Source: Bordetella petrii (GTDB lineage Bacteria; Pseudomonadota; Gammaproteobacteria; Burkholderiales; Burkholderiaceae_B). Taken from it: a DNA stretch of 64,000 bases. Made by a program: the position numbers and the translations under genes. Numbering within the stretch: the first letter of the stretch is position 1; every line of letters starts with the position of its first letter. Under the pieces are notes generated by a model. It worked only from the letters and a program-made list of their open reading frames with translations, did no database searches and was not told the DNA's origin. Positions 54,619 to 63,169 of the stretch are shown piece by piece. The DNA lies in the NCBI RefSeq assembly GCF_000067205.1, contig NC_010170.1, positions 1,612,001-1,676,000 on the forward strand, written 5' to 3'.

Positions 54619-55224
54619 CTACAGCCCGTCGCGCGCCACCAAGGCCTTCAGGCGGTACAGGCGTTCGCGATGCAGCGTGGCAGCCAGGGGCTCCGGCTCG
54701 CGGCCCAAGGCCACGTAATCGTCCGGCACGGCGCGGATCGCGTCACGCAGTTTCGCGGCGTCGGCCTGCCACCACAACGACAGCAGCCGGTCGGGGTTGA
54801 GCGCGTCCAGCCCCTGGCGCCGCAATTCCGAGCGGCTGAAGTCTTTCAGGTTCCAGGTGGCCACCAGCACCTGGGGCGGTTGCTGCTGGCCGCAGCGCGC
54901 CCGCCGCGCCAGTCCGGCCGCGATCACGTGGAAATCTTTGGGGTCGCTGTAGCGCAGGCCGGCTTCGTAGGCCTGCAGGTCGGATTCCGTGGCTTGCGGA
55001 AAATGCCGGTTCATTTCCGCCCATTGATCGTCCAGTACGTCGGGCGGAATCGCCCACAGGCGGGCGGCATTGCGGCGCCATTCCACGCCGATGCGCTCGC
55101 TCCACACGGGTTGGTAGACGCCGCTGGCGGCCAGGCGCAGCATCAGGCGGCGCACGATGCCGGACATCAGCACGCAGGCGTCCAGCACGACAAAAGGGGC
55201 GGGGGTAGGGGCAGGCGCAGGCAC
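54619..55224 (-). CDS. PIN-domain protein (putative ribonuclease)
   Basis: The protein has a PIN fold: FVVLDACVLMSGIVRRLML opens with the first catalytic aspartate, SERIGVEWRRNAARLW supplies the conserved glutamate, and DPKDFHVIAAGLARRARCG plus LVATWNLKDFSRSELRR the further acidic residues. PIN proteins are magnesium-dependent RNases, often toxins. No antitoxin gene is seen adjacent. The start is uncertain: GTG at 55224 fits the TACAGT -10 box at 55269; a longer frame from 55371 would begin upstream of that promoter. It is convergent with ilvA and divergent from vgrG. Confidence 0.7.
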   Translation of the reverse strand: MPAPAPTPAPFVVLDACVLMSGIVRRLMLRLAASGVYQPVWSERIGVEWRRNAARLWAIPPDVLDDQWAEMNRHFPQATESDLQAYEAGLRYSDPKDFHVIAAGLARRARCGQQQPPQVLVATWNLKDFSRSELRRQGLDALNPDRLLSLWWQADAAKLRDAIRAVPDDYVALGREPEPLAATLHRERLYRLKALVARDGL

Positions 55225-55268
55225 GGCAACGGCGCGCGGCGCGCCGGAAAAGACGGTAGACGGCCGAC

Positions 55269-55274
55269 ACTGTA
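55269..55274 (-). promoter_or_regulatory. -10 box of the PIN-domain gene
   Basis: TACAGT on the minus strand (55274-55269) predicts a transcript start near 55262 and supports the GTG start at 55224. No strong -35. Confidence 0.35.
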
Positions 55275-55435
55275 GCAGGAACGTGGCCCCGGTTTCTGGT
55301 AACAATAAATTGCGGGGACAGTCCGCCGGCGTGATGTCCGGTGTGAGCAAATGCCGTGTTGCAGCAGGCAATCTTCAGTCGCCTTTGAGTCGGTGTTTTC
55401 AGCAGTTATAGATTTGTTGCATCTATTAGGGAAAA

Positions 55436-55454
55436 CCGCCTTGAGGCGGCTTTT
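55436..55454. terminator. Small hairpin ahead of vgrG
   Basis: CCGCC-TTGA-GGCGG (55436-55449) with A residues before and C-TTTT after. It could be a weak bidirectional terminator insulating the vgrG island. Confidence 0.4.
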
Positions 55455-55580
55455 CACTTCAAGTAGTTTGCGCGGGTAATCCCTAATCGGCGCAGTGTAT
55501 CCAGGCAGCATGACATCCGCATGAACACCGCAGGGCGGCCCCTGCATTTACCGTGAAAAGACAGTCTCGGGAGAGTATTT

Positions 55581-57464
55581 GTGGATATTCCCAGCATCAT
55601 CCAGTCCCGTCCCATTATTGCCCACACTCCCCTGGAAGGCAGCCTGGTATTCAAGCAGATGACAGGCCATGAAGGCCTGTCGCAATTGTTTGAATACGAC
55701 GTAGAGCTGCTGGCCGACAATTTCAACCTGGATCTGAAACAGCTGCTCGGCAAGCCCCTGACGCTGGAAGTGGCCACCTCGTTGAAAGCCCGCTACCTGA
55801 GCGGGCAGATCGTGCGCTGCGTCATGGTGGGCCGCGAAAGCAGCACCTCGCGCAACTATATCTATAAGGCCACGGTGCGGCCGTGGCTGTGGTACCTGAC
55901 GCAAACCTCGGACAACAAGATCTTCCAGCAAAAGACGGTTCCCGACATCATCAAGGAAGTACTGGGCGAATACGGCTATCCCTTCGAGATGAAGCTCACG
56001 GGCAGCTACCGCTCGTGGGAATACTGCGTGCAGTACCAGGAAACCGATTTCGCCTTCATCAGCCGCCTGATGGAACATGAAGGCATCTACTATTACTTCA
56101 AGCACGACAAAGACCAGCACACGCTGGTCATGACCGACGACATCGGCTCGCACGAGCCCGTGCCGGGCTACGAATCGATTCCCTACTACGGCCCCGACCG
56201 CGTGTCCACGCCGCAGGAAGAATACATATCGATGTGGGAAATCTCGGCCCAGGTCACGCCCGACGGCTACGCCACGGTCGACTACGATTTCACCAAGCCG
56301 GGCGCCAGCCTGGACGCCGTGTCCAAGCGCGCGGGTGGGTCCGAGCCGGGCAACCTGGAAATGTTCGAATGGCAGGGCGGCTTCCAGGAGGCCCAGCACG
56401 GCGAGCAATATGCGCGTGTGCGCCTGGAAGAATTGCAGAGCATCCAGGAGCAGGACCTTGGCATGAGCAATGCCCGCGGCCTGGCGCCGGGCCACCTGTT
56501 CACGCTGAGAAACCATCCCCGCAAGGCCGAGAACCGCGAATACCTGGTGGTGTCGGTGAACTACCGCATGAGCGTGGGCGGCTATTCCACCAACAGCGGC
56601 TCGGAAGAATTCTACGAAGAGTCTTTCTCGGCGCTGCCGTCCAGCGTGCAGTTTCGCGCCCCGCGCGTCACGCCCATTCCGCGCACCCACGGTCCGCAGA
56701 CGGCTCGGGTGGTGGGCCCCGCCGGCAAGGAAATCTGGACCGACAAATACGGCCGCATCAAAGTGCAGTTCCACTGGGACCGCTACGGCCAGAAGAACGA
56801 AAGCAGCTCGTGCTGGGTGCGGGTATCCAGCCCCTGGGCGGGCGGCGGCTTCGGCGGGTTGCAGCTGCCGCGAATCAATGACGAGGTTGTGGTCGATTTC
56901 ATCGGCGGATGCCCCGACCGTCCGCTGGTGCTCGGCCGCGTGTACAACGCCAACAACATGCCGCCCGTCGAGCTGCCGGGCAACGCGAACCAGAGCGGCT
57001 TTCGCAGCCAGTCGGTGTACGGCGACCCGACCATGTGCAACAAGATGATCTTCGACGACACGCTGGGCAACGAACTGGTGCATCAGCGCGCGCAAAAAGA
57101 CATGTGCCATGAAGTCGTGAACGATCACAACCACACGGTGGGTTCCAACTACAGCGTGGATGTCAGCAAACACTACAGCATCAAGGCGGGGTCGCTGGCG
57201 GTGGAGGTCGCGAAAGAGACCAGCGTGACCCTCAAGGGACAGACCACGGTGAACCGGAAAGCCTATTCCGAGACTACGGTAGGGCCCGTTACCAAGGATA
57301 CGACGGGTACCGTGGTCACATCGACCAAGGGGGTGTTGACCACTACCCAGCTAGGTGTACAGGGCATCAACGAGATAGGCGCGGTCGGGCATTCATTGAT
57401 CGGCGCCTATGGTTCGATCATGGTCGGGAATTTCAACAAAACCATATTTGGCAATGTCGGCTAG
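55581..57464 (+). CDS. vgrG: Type VI secretion tip protein VgrG
   Basis: This 627-aa protein is the spike of a type VI secretion system. Seen: the gp27-like N-terminus (SIIQSRPIIAHTPLEGSLVFKQMTGHEGLSQLFEYDVELL in parts), the family's EYCVQYQETDFAFISRLMEHEGIYYYFKH segment, the gp5 OB-fold region (TARVVGPAGKEIWTDKYGRIKVQFHWDRYGQKNESSSCWVRVSSPWAGGGFGGLQLPRINDEVVVDFIGGCPDRPLVLGRVYN in parts) and a C-terminal beta-helix with 8-residue-like periodicity (KETSVTLKGQTTVNRKAYSET). GTG start at 55581 after GGGAGAG. It ends without a catalytic extension, so effectors must be carried by other proteins. No other core T6SS genes are in the window. Confidence 0.95.
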   Translation: MDIPSIIQSRPIIAHTPLEGSLVFKQMTGHEGLSQLFEYDVELLADNFNLDLKQLLGKPLTLEVATSLKARYLSGQIVRCVMVGRESSTSRNYIYKATVRPWLWYLTQTSDNKIFQQKTVPDIIKEVLGEYGYPFEMKLTGSYRSWEYCVQYQETDFAFISRLMEHEGIYYYFKHDKDQHTLVMTDDIGSHEPVPGYESIPYYGPDRVSTPQEEYISMWEISAQVTPDGYATVDYDFTKPGASLDAVSKRAGGSEPGNLEMFEWQGGFQEAQHGEQYARVRLEELQSIQEQDLGMSNARGLAPGHLFTLRNHPRKAENREYLVVSVNYRMSVGGYSTNSGSEEFYEESFSALPSSVQFRAPRVTPIPRTHGPQTARVVGPAGKEIWTDKYGRIKVQFHWDRYGQKNESSSCWVRVSSPWAGGGFGGLQLPRINDEVVVDFIGGCPDRPLVLGRVYNANNMPPVELPGNANQSGFRSQSVYGDPTMCNKMIFDDTLGNELVHQRAQKDMCHEVVNDHNHTVGSNYSVDVSKHYSIKAGSLAVEVAKETSVTLKGQTTVNRKAYSETTVGPVTKDTTGTVVTSTKGVLTTTQLGVQGINEIGAVGHSLIGAYGSIMVGNFNKTIFGNVG

Positions 57465-57491
57465 GCGGGTTTCGCCACAAGGGAAGAGCAC

Positions 57492-58496
57492 ATGACCGAC
57501 CCCTACGATCCCACCACGGTACGAGACGGCGTCGCCAAGGAAATCGCCGACCTGACCGAGGCCGCTGGTGGCCAGGCGCCCGACGACCAGACTATCCGGG
57601 ACATCATTGCCAAATATGCCCGGCAAGGTGCAAACGGCAATCCGGCTTTAGAGGCCGGCGCGGAGAAGCGCGCCCTGGAATACTACGACCAGGGCATTTC
57701 GCCCGAGACGGCGGCTTCCGCGGCCGCGCGCCAGACTTATCAGGATGCAACGGGCCCGCGGCCCACCCTGGCCCAGGAAGCCGATCGGGTGCTGCGTTAT
57801 CACGACGAGGATCAAATACCCGATTCCAGCGATATCGAGCGATACATTGCCGACAGGGAAGTCACCATTCCCGCGCATGAAAAAGCTCCGCTGGATCGCG
57901 CACTGGCCGATATGCGGGAAGCCTTTGACACCGCGAATATCCCGGAGCCGCTGGCCGCCCAGGCCGAGCTGGCGGCGGTGAACGCCGCCGCTGGCGGCAC
58001 GGTGACAAGCGCCGGGCTGGACATCGACGGCAATCTCAATGTGACGGTGCATAAAGACGTCGAACTGACTTTCCAGGACTCCCAGATCAAGACTACCAAG
58101 CTGGATACCGTCTATACCCATCACAGCGACGTCGAGATCCACGCCAAGGATGTCAAGCTTACGGCCAGCAAAATCGACATTAATGCGCTGGTCGAGGAAA
58201 CCAACCGGGTAAGCTCTTTCAAGAAGTCGGTGCGTAACGATTCGAGCCTGGTGATCGGCACTTTCCATCGAACCAACACCCCCGTACGCAATAACTCGTT
58301 GGTGGGCGCTTCACTGGATGCCAGCCTGGTCAATTTCAGCTTTGCTCCGATCAAAGTTGGGAACGCATATGAAATGTCTCATCACGGCATACGCCGTTAT
58401 GGCATCAAGGGTGTCAACTACGAAACGCTTCGGAATTGGCAAGAAAAGACCAAGAAGAACATTCGGCGCGTGATTGCAGCGCTGATATTCATTTGA
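57492..58496 (+). CDS. VgrG-linked unknown protein, paralogue 1
   Basis: This 334-aa protein lies 27 bp after vgrG with a good ribosome site (AAGGGAAGAG). I do not recognise its family. The N-terminal half (1-165) is helical and acidic, starts MTDPYD like the next gene and carries DQGISPETAA at 66-75, a motif repeated in both following genes. From about 170 it becomes beta-rich with regular short repeats (NLNVTVHKDVELTFQDSQIK, VEIHAKDVKLTASKIDINAL), resembling the VgrG tail. It ends with a basic helix (NWQEKTKKNIRRVIAALIFI). Likely a spike-associated cargo or adaptor; inferred from position only. Confidence 0.8.
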   Translation: MTDPYDPTTVRDGVAKEIADLTEAAGGQAPDDQTIRDIIAKYARQGANGNPALEAGAEKRALEYYDQGISPETAASAAARQTYQDATGPRPTLAQEADRVLRYHDEDQIPDSSDIERYIADREVTIPAHEKAPLDRALADMREAFDTANIPEPLAAQAELAAVNAAAGGTVTSAGLDIDGNLNVTVHKDVELTFQDSQIKTTKLDTVYTHHSDVEIHAKDVKLTASKIDINALVEETNRVSSFKKSVRNDSSLVIGTFHRTNTPVRNNSLVGASLDASLVNFSFAPIKVGNAYEMSHHGIRRYGIKGVNYETLRNWQEKTKKNIRRVIAALIFI

Positions 58497-58534
58497 TTCC
58501 GCCGAACAGGTCCTTAACTTGCGTGGCTTAATAG

Positions 58535-59560
58535 ATGACTGATCCCTATGATGGCACGCCGCGGGTACTGCCCGGCTCGCAGGCGGCGCAAGCGGTAGAT
58601 GAAGTTGGCCAGTTCTTTGCCGGCCGGACCGAGCCGGTGCCTCCTGCCGACATCGAATCGTTCGTGAAGCACAAGATTCTTGAATATGGCGGCGACCCGA
58701 TCACCGCGGCCACGGCCGGCAACACGGCTTCGACATTGGCGCACCAGAACCCCGCCAATGCCCAGATGGTGGCCGAGAACGTGGTCGGCATGACCGTGGC
58801 GGACCCCGCGCTGGCGGGCAGCAAGGCCAAGACCGGAATACTGAACGACCTGAAGAATGCCAAAGGCGAGCTCAGTCCGGCGGATCAAAAAGACATTGCG
58901 TTCAGGCACGCGAACAGCCAGCTGCAGCAGGCCGGGGTCACCGATACGCAATCGTCCGCCGCGTTGCAGTCCAGCATCAACGCCTATATAGACCAGGGAG
59001 TCAGTCCCGACCTGGCCGCTGCCGCGGCCTTGGCTGAAATCCTTGCGCAGTCCATGCCGCAGGCCGACTCGTTCTCGATATTCGGCTACTTGAGCATGCT
59101 GGTGTACGGCGATACCAATTACTCGTTCAAGCAGATCGAGACAATGGACGTCACCAACCATGCTCTGCACACGCATCTTGCGAACACCACATACGAAATG
59201 CCGGGGCACAAATTCAGTCTGCTCTGCACTTCGTCTATCAAGACCTCGGCCACGGGTGAGTATGTGCGGGCGCATACGGCCAGCGCGCACGGGTTCTACG
59301 ACGGCTTGTACATCTCTATGACGCCGAAGGCGGCGTCCTTGAACCTGGTCAATTTCAAGTTCGGCACGATGTCTTTTGGGTTGGGGGGACTGCTGGTTTC
59401 ATTCGCGCCGCTGCGTATCTATCTTGCCATTTTTGATTCGGACCTGGTGTGGGCCAACCGGCCGATCAAGGAGGAGAAAGACAGACGCCGTACCTGGGCG
59501 CAAGTGCGGACCGCCGTGAAAAAGAGGTTCACCTCGAAACAACACAACGTGACGCCATGA
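58535..59560 (+). CDS. VgrG-linked unknown protein, paralogue 2
   Basis: This 341-aa protein starts MTDPYDGTPRVLPGSQAAQA. The helical half holds VADPALAGSKAK (89-100) and YIDQGVSPDLAA (151-162), shared with paralogue 3. SIFGYLSMLVYG at about 181-192 matches EIFGHLKALVQG there. The beta-rich half ends in PLRIYLAIFDSDLVWANRP and a basic tail (KRFTSKQHNVTP). No catalytic motif is seen. Its stop overlaps the next start by four bases (ATGA). Confidence 0.8.
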   Translation: MTDPYDGTPRVLPGSQAAQAVDEVGQFFAGRTEPVPPADIESFVKHKILEYGGDPITAATAGNTASTLAHQNPANAQMVAENVVGMTVADPALAGSKAKTGILNDLKNAKGELSPADQKDIAFRHANSQLQQAGVTDTQSSAALQSSINAYIDQGVSPDLAAAAALAEILAQSMPQADSFSIFGYLSMLVYGDTNYSFKQIETMDVTNHALHTHLANTTYEMPGHKFSLLCTSSIKTSATGEYVRAHTASAHGFYDGLYISMTPKAASLNLVNFKFGTMSFGLGGLLVSFAPLRIYLAIFDSDLVWANRPIKEEKDRRRTWAQVRTAVKKRFTSKQHNVTP

Positions 59561-60528
59561 GCACCCCATTCAACATCTTGCCCGGATCTTCCGCCGAATC
59601 CGCCGTCAAGGAAACCAGGTTATTGAGGCCCTTGCGCCCGGATAATGTCGCCGAGCAGATCATGCCGATCATGGAGAGATACGGCGTGGATTCGATGACC
59701 CGGACCGCCGTGGGCGAGGCGGCCACCCAGCTGGCGGGCGATCCCGCGCACCCGGATGCATCGGCCCTGGCGGAACAGCTGGTCGGCACCGCCGTCGCCG
59801 ACCCGAAAGTGGCGGGCAACCAGGCCAAGAACCGGGTGCTGGCGCAACCCGACCTGCCTGAGCAGCAGCAGAAAGATCTGGCTGTGCAGGCGGCCGGCGA
59901 GGAAGCCGCAAAAGCGGGCGGCAGCAGCAGCGTTGCCCAGGAGCAGGCCCGTGAAGCGATGAACCAGGGGGCGTCTCCCGCCATGGCGGCCTATGTTGGG
60001 GCCGCGGCAGCGGTGTCGATTGCCGTTGCCAACAACTCGGCCTCGTCGGGCCTGGAAATCTTCGGGCACCTGAAGGCCCTGGTCCAGGGCATGGTGATAG
60101 AGACCTATCTGAAGACAGAAAACAAGACTGTGCTGGGGAAAACCACCTGGACTATCGGCAACAGTCTGGTCCAGACCACCTCAGACAAGCTGTCCATCCA
60201 TTGTGACTACTACTATGCCGAGGCGCCCACCGACATCAGCGAACTCGACACGTCCAGCACGCGGTATTGGGGCGGCTATTACATGCGCTCGCCGATTCCG
60301 TTGTCGATGACGGGTGCCAGCTTCACCGGCTCGGTGAACAGATCGTCGGTCTATTACGCAAAAATGGGGTCCGCCGGCGTCGTGAAAGAAACGCTGGTGC
60401 CCCTCGATATTTATGTGGCGGCTTTTGGTACCGCCAGAGTGGCGGGGGCCGAGAAGCGCAATGTGAATCTGACGCTCGACGCAGGAATAATAAAACTCTG
60501 GCACGTGGGCAAGGCAATATTCTCGTAG
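59557..60528 (+). CDS. VgrG-linked unknown protein, paralogue 3
   Basis: This 323-aa protein starts at an ATG overlapping the previous stop. Residues 80-91 (VADPKVAGNQAK) and 136-145 (NQGASPAMAA), the alanine-rich helix AAAAVSIAVANN and the IFGHLKALVQG segment mirror paralogue 2. The C-terminal half is beta-rich with GKTTWTIGNSLVQTTSDKLSIHCDYYY and ends PLDIYVAAFGTARVAG, matching the PLRIYLAIF end of paralogue 2. No signal peptide. The DUF2169 gene starts 4 bp later. Confidence 0.8.
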   Translation: MSTPFNILPGSSAESAVKETRLLRPLRPDNVAEQIMPIMERYGVDSMTRTAVGEAATQLAGDPAHPDASALAEQLVGTAVADPKVAGNQAKNRVLAQPDLPEQQQKDLAVQAAGEEAAKAGGSSSVAQEQAREAMNQGASPAMAAYVGAAAAVSIAVANNSASSGLEIFGHLKALVQGMVIETYLKTENKTVLGKTTWTIGNSLVQTTSDKLSIHCDYYYAEAPTDISELDTSSTRYWGGYYMRSPIPLSMTGASFTGSVNRSSVYYAKMGSAGVVKETLVPLDIYVAAFGTARVAGAEKRNVNLTLDAGIIKLWHVGKAIFS

Positions 60529-60532
60529 TCTT

Positions 60533-63169
60533 ATGAAAACAATAAAACCATTGCGTCTTATGGTGATGCCCCGGCCTTACAGGTGGCGTAATGGGAAGTA
60601 CCTTGCCGTCACGCTGGCCTGCCTGGTCAAGTCCACGGACAAGGGCTGCCTGCTGATGCCGGACCATACGCTCTTGCATGACATCCTGCCGGAGCTGGAC
60701 GCGGACGAGGTTCTCGATTTCATGATGCCGAAGCCGCATCCGGAGTTCCTGGTCAGTGGCAATGCCTATACCGCTCATCAGGCCGACAAGACCAAATGCA
60801 TGGTCAGCGTGTCGGTGGGAGATAAGCGGAAAGAAGGGGTCGTGTTTGGCGATCGCTTCTGGATAGACAACCGCATTTCCGAGCCGCTTCCTTTTACGTT
60901 GATGCCGCTAGGTTGGGCGAATTCGTTCGGCGGCCCCAGCTGCCCGGACAACCCGCTGGGCACGGGCCTGGACGAGGTCGAAATCGGCGATACCCGGGCC
61001 ATCAGACTGCCGAATCTGGAATCGCCGCTGGAGCGCATCCATCAGCGCGGCCAGCGGCCCCAACCTTTCAACTTCGGACAAATCCGGATCGATTGGCCGC
61101 ATCGCATCAGCAAGATGGGTTCTTGTGACGAAACATGGATTCGGGAAGTCGGTACAGGTTTTTTCGACGATATGGACCCGTCGGCGTTCAACGCAGCCGC
61201 CGAGGATCAGATCTGGCTGGACAAGGCCGAATTGTCGATGGATGAGCGGTTCGAAATCTGGAATATGCATCCCGACCAGCATTGCTGGTCGGGCACGCTG
61301 CCTTCGCTGCGGGCGCGCTGCTTCATCAAGCGCAAGCATGCCGAGCGGCTGGACGAAGTGCAGATGCGCGCGACGACCGTTTGGTTCGTGCCGCATAAAG
61401 ACTGCTACATCCTGCTGTTTCATGGCAATACCGCCATACAGGAAGACGACGCTTTCGACGTGAGTGTCATTATGGCGGGCATGGAGCGTATCGGCGAACC
61501 CCGGTCCATCGATCACTACGAAAGCGTTTTCGCCCGACGCATGAGTTTCGAAACCGCCGCCCTGTATGCGCTGAAAGATGAAGAGCTCATGCCGGCGGAC
61601 ATGCTCGCGCCGTGGATAGAAAATATTCCGCTGGATCAGCACACCATCATGTCGAAGATGCATCGGCTACGTCATGATGGGGAGGGCGGCATGAGTGGCG
61701 GATTCGTCGGGCCAATCAAGCCCATGACGCTGGCCGATTTGCCGGCGCTGGTCGAGAAAAGCGAGCAGATGCACGCGGAAACCACCGACGAGCTCAAGGA
61801 GAGCCGGGCCAACGCATTGGACAGCCTGAAAGCCGAAGCGGCGTCGAACCCGTCCGGCGTCGCTGGAAAGCTGTTGGACAGCATCGATGTCGACCTGGAT
61901 GGCGGGCAACGTTCCGAGCCGCCCAAGTTGCCGACCGTCGGCCCGCCGAAGTTCGATGATTTACTGCAAAGTGTCGGCTCGTCGGAAGACCGCCGCATGC
62001 TCAGGCAGGCCGCAAAGGGCGCCGGGAAGCCCGCGTCGTCGCTGAGGGAGATGCACGATTTCAGCAAACAGGCGTTGCGCAAATCCTATCTGTATTCCGT
62101 GCATTATCAGCAGGGCGTTGCCAGGGTGGGCGAACATCGGGCAATCGAGATCCGGAACCGGGTATTGCAGAAGTACCGTCTGAACAAGCGGCTCAGCCAG
62201 ATGGATCTGACCGGCGCGGATTTGTCGGGCCTGGATCTCAGCGGCGCGGATTTCTCGGGCGCCTGGATGGAGAGGGTGGACCTGTCCAACACCAACCTGG
62301 CTGGCGCGCTGTTCGATGAAACCGTGTTGGCGCGCGGCGTATTTGCCCACGCCAACCTGGAGGGCGCGCAACTCAAGCGTTGCAATATCAGTGAAGCGAG
62401 TTTTGAACAGGCGTCGCTCAAGCAGGCGGAGTTGTCGGAGCTGATATGCGAAACCACGACGACGTTCGTCGATTGCGATTTCAGCGGCAGCCTGTTGAAC
62501 GACTTTGACTCGCAGCATATGCGCTTCTTGCGCACGGGTTTCCACGGCGCGCGCATGCGCGACGTCAGCTTCGAGTCCGCCCGGTTCGAGCAGTGCGCGC
62601 TGCATAACGTGGTGCTCGACAAAGTCGATTTCGAAGATTCTGTCTGCCAGGATGTCGAGATACTGGATTCGTCGATCATCAGCTCTACGGTAACGAATAC
62701 GTCTTTCCTGCGGACCCGTATCGAGAAGTCGGTCATGCAGAAGGCCACCTTCACCGAGGACGTGAAATTCGAAGAGTCCGCGATCGAAAACACCCAGCTG
62801 GTTCAATGCATGTTCCGCGAGGTCAAGTTCACCAAAATGAGCCTGGCCGGATCGCAGTTCGAGCAATGCGATTTTTCATTGGCAGACCTGCGCGGTTGCG
62901 ACTTGAGGCGCATCGCCACGCCCTCATCCATGTTCGTTCGCACCAATTTCAACGAAGCTGATTTGACGGGAAGCAACTTGATTCAGGGTAATTTCCAGAA
63001 ATCCACGTTCCTGGGCTCGAAGCTGTCGGGGTGCAATTTCTTTCGCGCCGACATGTCGGAAACCATCCTGGACCCCGCCACGAAAACTGACCGGACCTAT
63101 GTCCGTCGCACCAGGCTGGCGCCGTTCAGCGACAAGTCCGTCGCCCTGGGGGAGACCGGCGATGCGTGA
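60533..63169 (+). CDS. DUF2169 protein with C-terminal pentapeptide repeats
   Basis: This 878-aa protein has an N-terminal DUF2169 domain (about residues 1-320) with the family motif LGWANSFGGPSCPDNPLGTG, a helical linker (about 385-535) and pentapeptide repeats from about 557 to 850 (for example MDLTGADLSGLDLSGADFSG), which fold into a quadrilateral beta-helix. DUF2169 proteins are found beside VgrG and PAAR genes and act as effector chaperones or loading factors for type VI secretion. Fusion to pentapeptide repeats occurs in some Burkholderiales. Starts 4 bp after paralogue 3; no ribosome site, so coupled. AT-richer than the core genome. Confidence 0.88.
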   Translation: MKTIKPLRLMVMPRPYRWRNGKYLAVTLACLVKSTDKGCLLMPDHTLLHDILPELDADEVLDFMMPKPHPEFLVSGNAYTAHQADKTKCMVSVSVGDKRKEGVVFGDRFWIDNRISEPLPFTLMPLGWANSFGGPSCPDNPLGTGLDEVEIGDTRAIRLPNLESPLERIHQRGQRPQPFNFGQIRIDWPHRISKMGSCDETWIREVGTGFFDDMDPSAFNAAAEDQIWLDKAELSMDERFEIWNMHPDQHCWSGTLPSLRARCFIKRKHAERLDEVQMRATTVWFVPHKDCYILLFHGNTAIQEDDAFDVSVIMAGMERIGEPRSIDHYESVFARRMSFETAALYALKDEELMPADMLAPWIENIPLDQHTIMSKMHRLRHDGEGGMSGGFVGPIKPMTLADLPALVEKSEQMHAETTDELKESRANALDSLKAEAASNPSGVAGKLLDSIDVDLDGGQRSEPPKLPTVGPPKFDDLLQSVGSSEDRRMLRQAAKGAGKPASSLREMHDFSKQALRKSYLYSVHYQQGVARVGEHRAIEIRNRVLQKYRLNKRLSQMDLTGADLSGLDLSGADFSGAWMERVDLSNTNLAGALFDETVLARGVFAHANLEGAQLKRCNISEASFEQASLKQAELSELICETTTTFVDCDFSGSLLNDFDSQHMRFLRTGFHGARMRDVSFESARFEQCALHNVVLDKVDFEDSVCQDVEILDSSIISSTVTNTSFLRTRIEKSVMQKATFTEDVKFEESAIENTQLVQCMFREVKFTKMSLAGSQFEQCDFSLADLRGCDLRRIATPSSMFVRTNFNEADLTGSNLIQGNFQKSTFLGSKLSGCNFFRADMSETILDPATKTDRTYVRRTRLAPFSDKSVALGETGDA

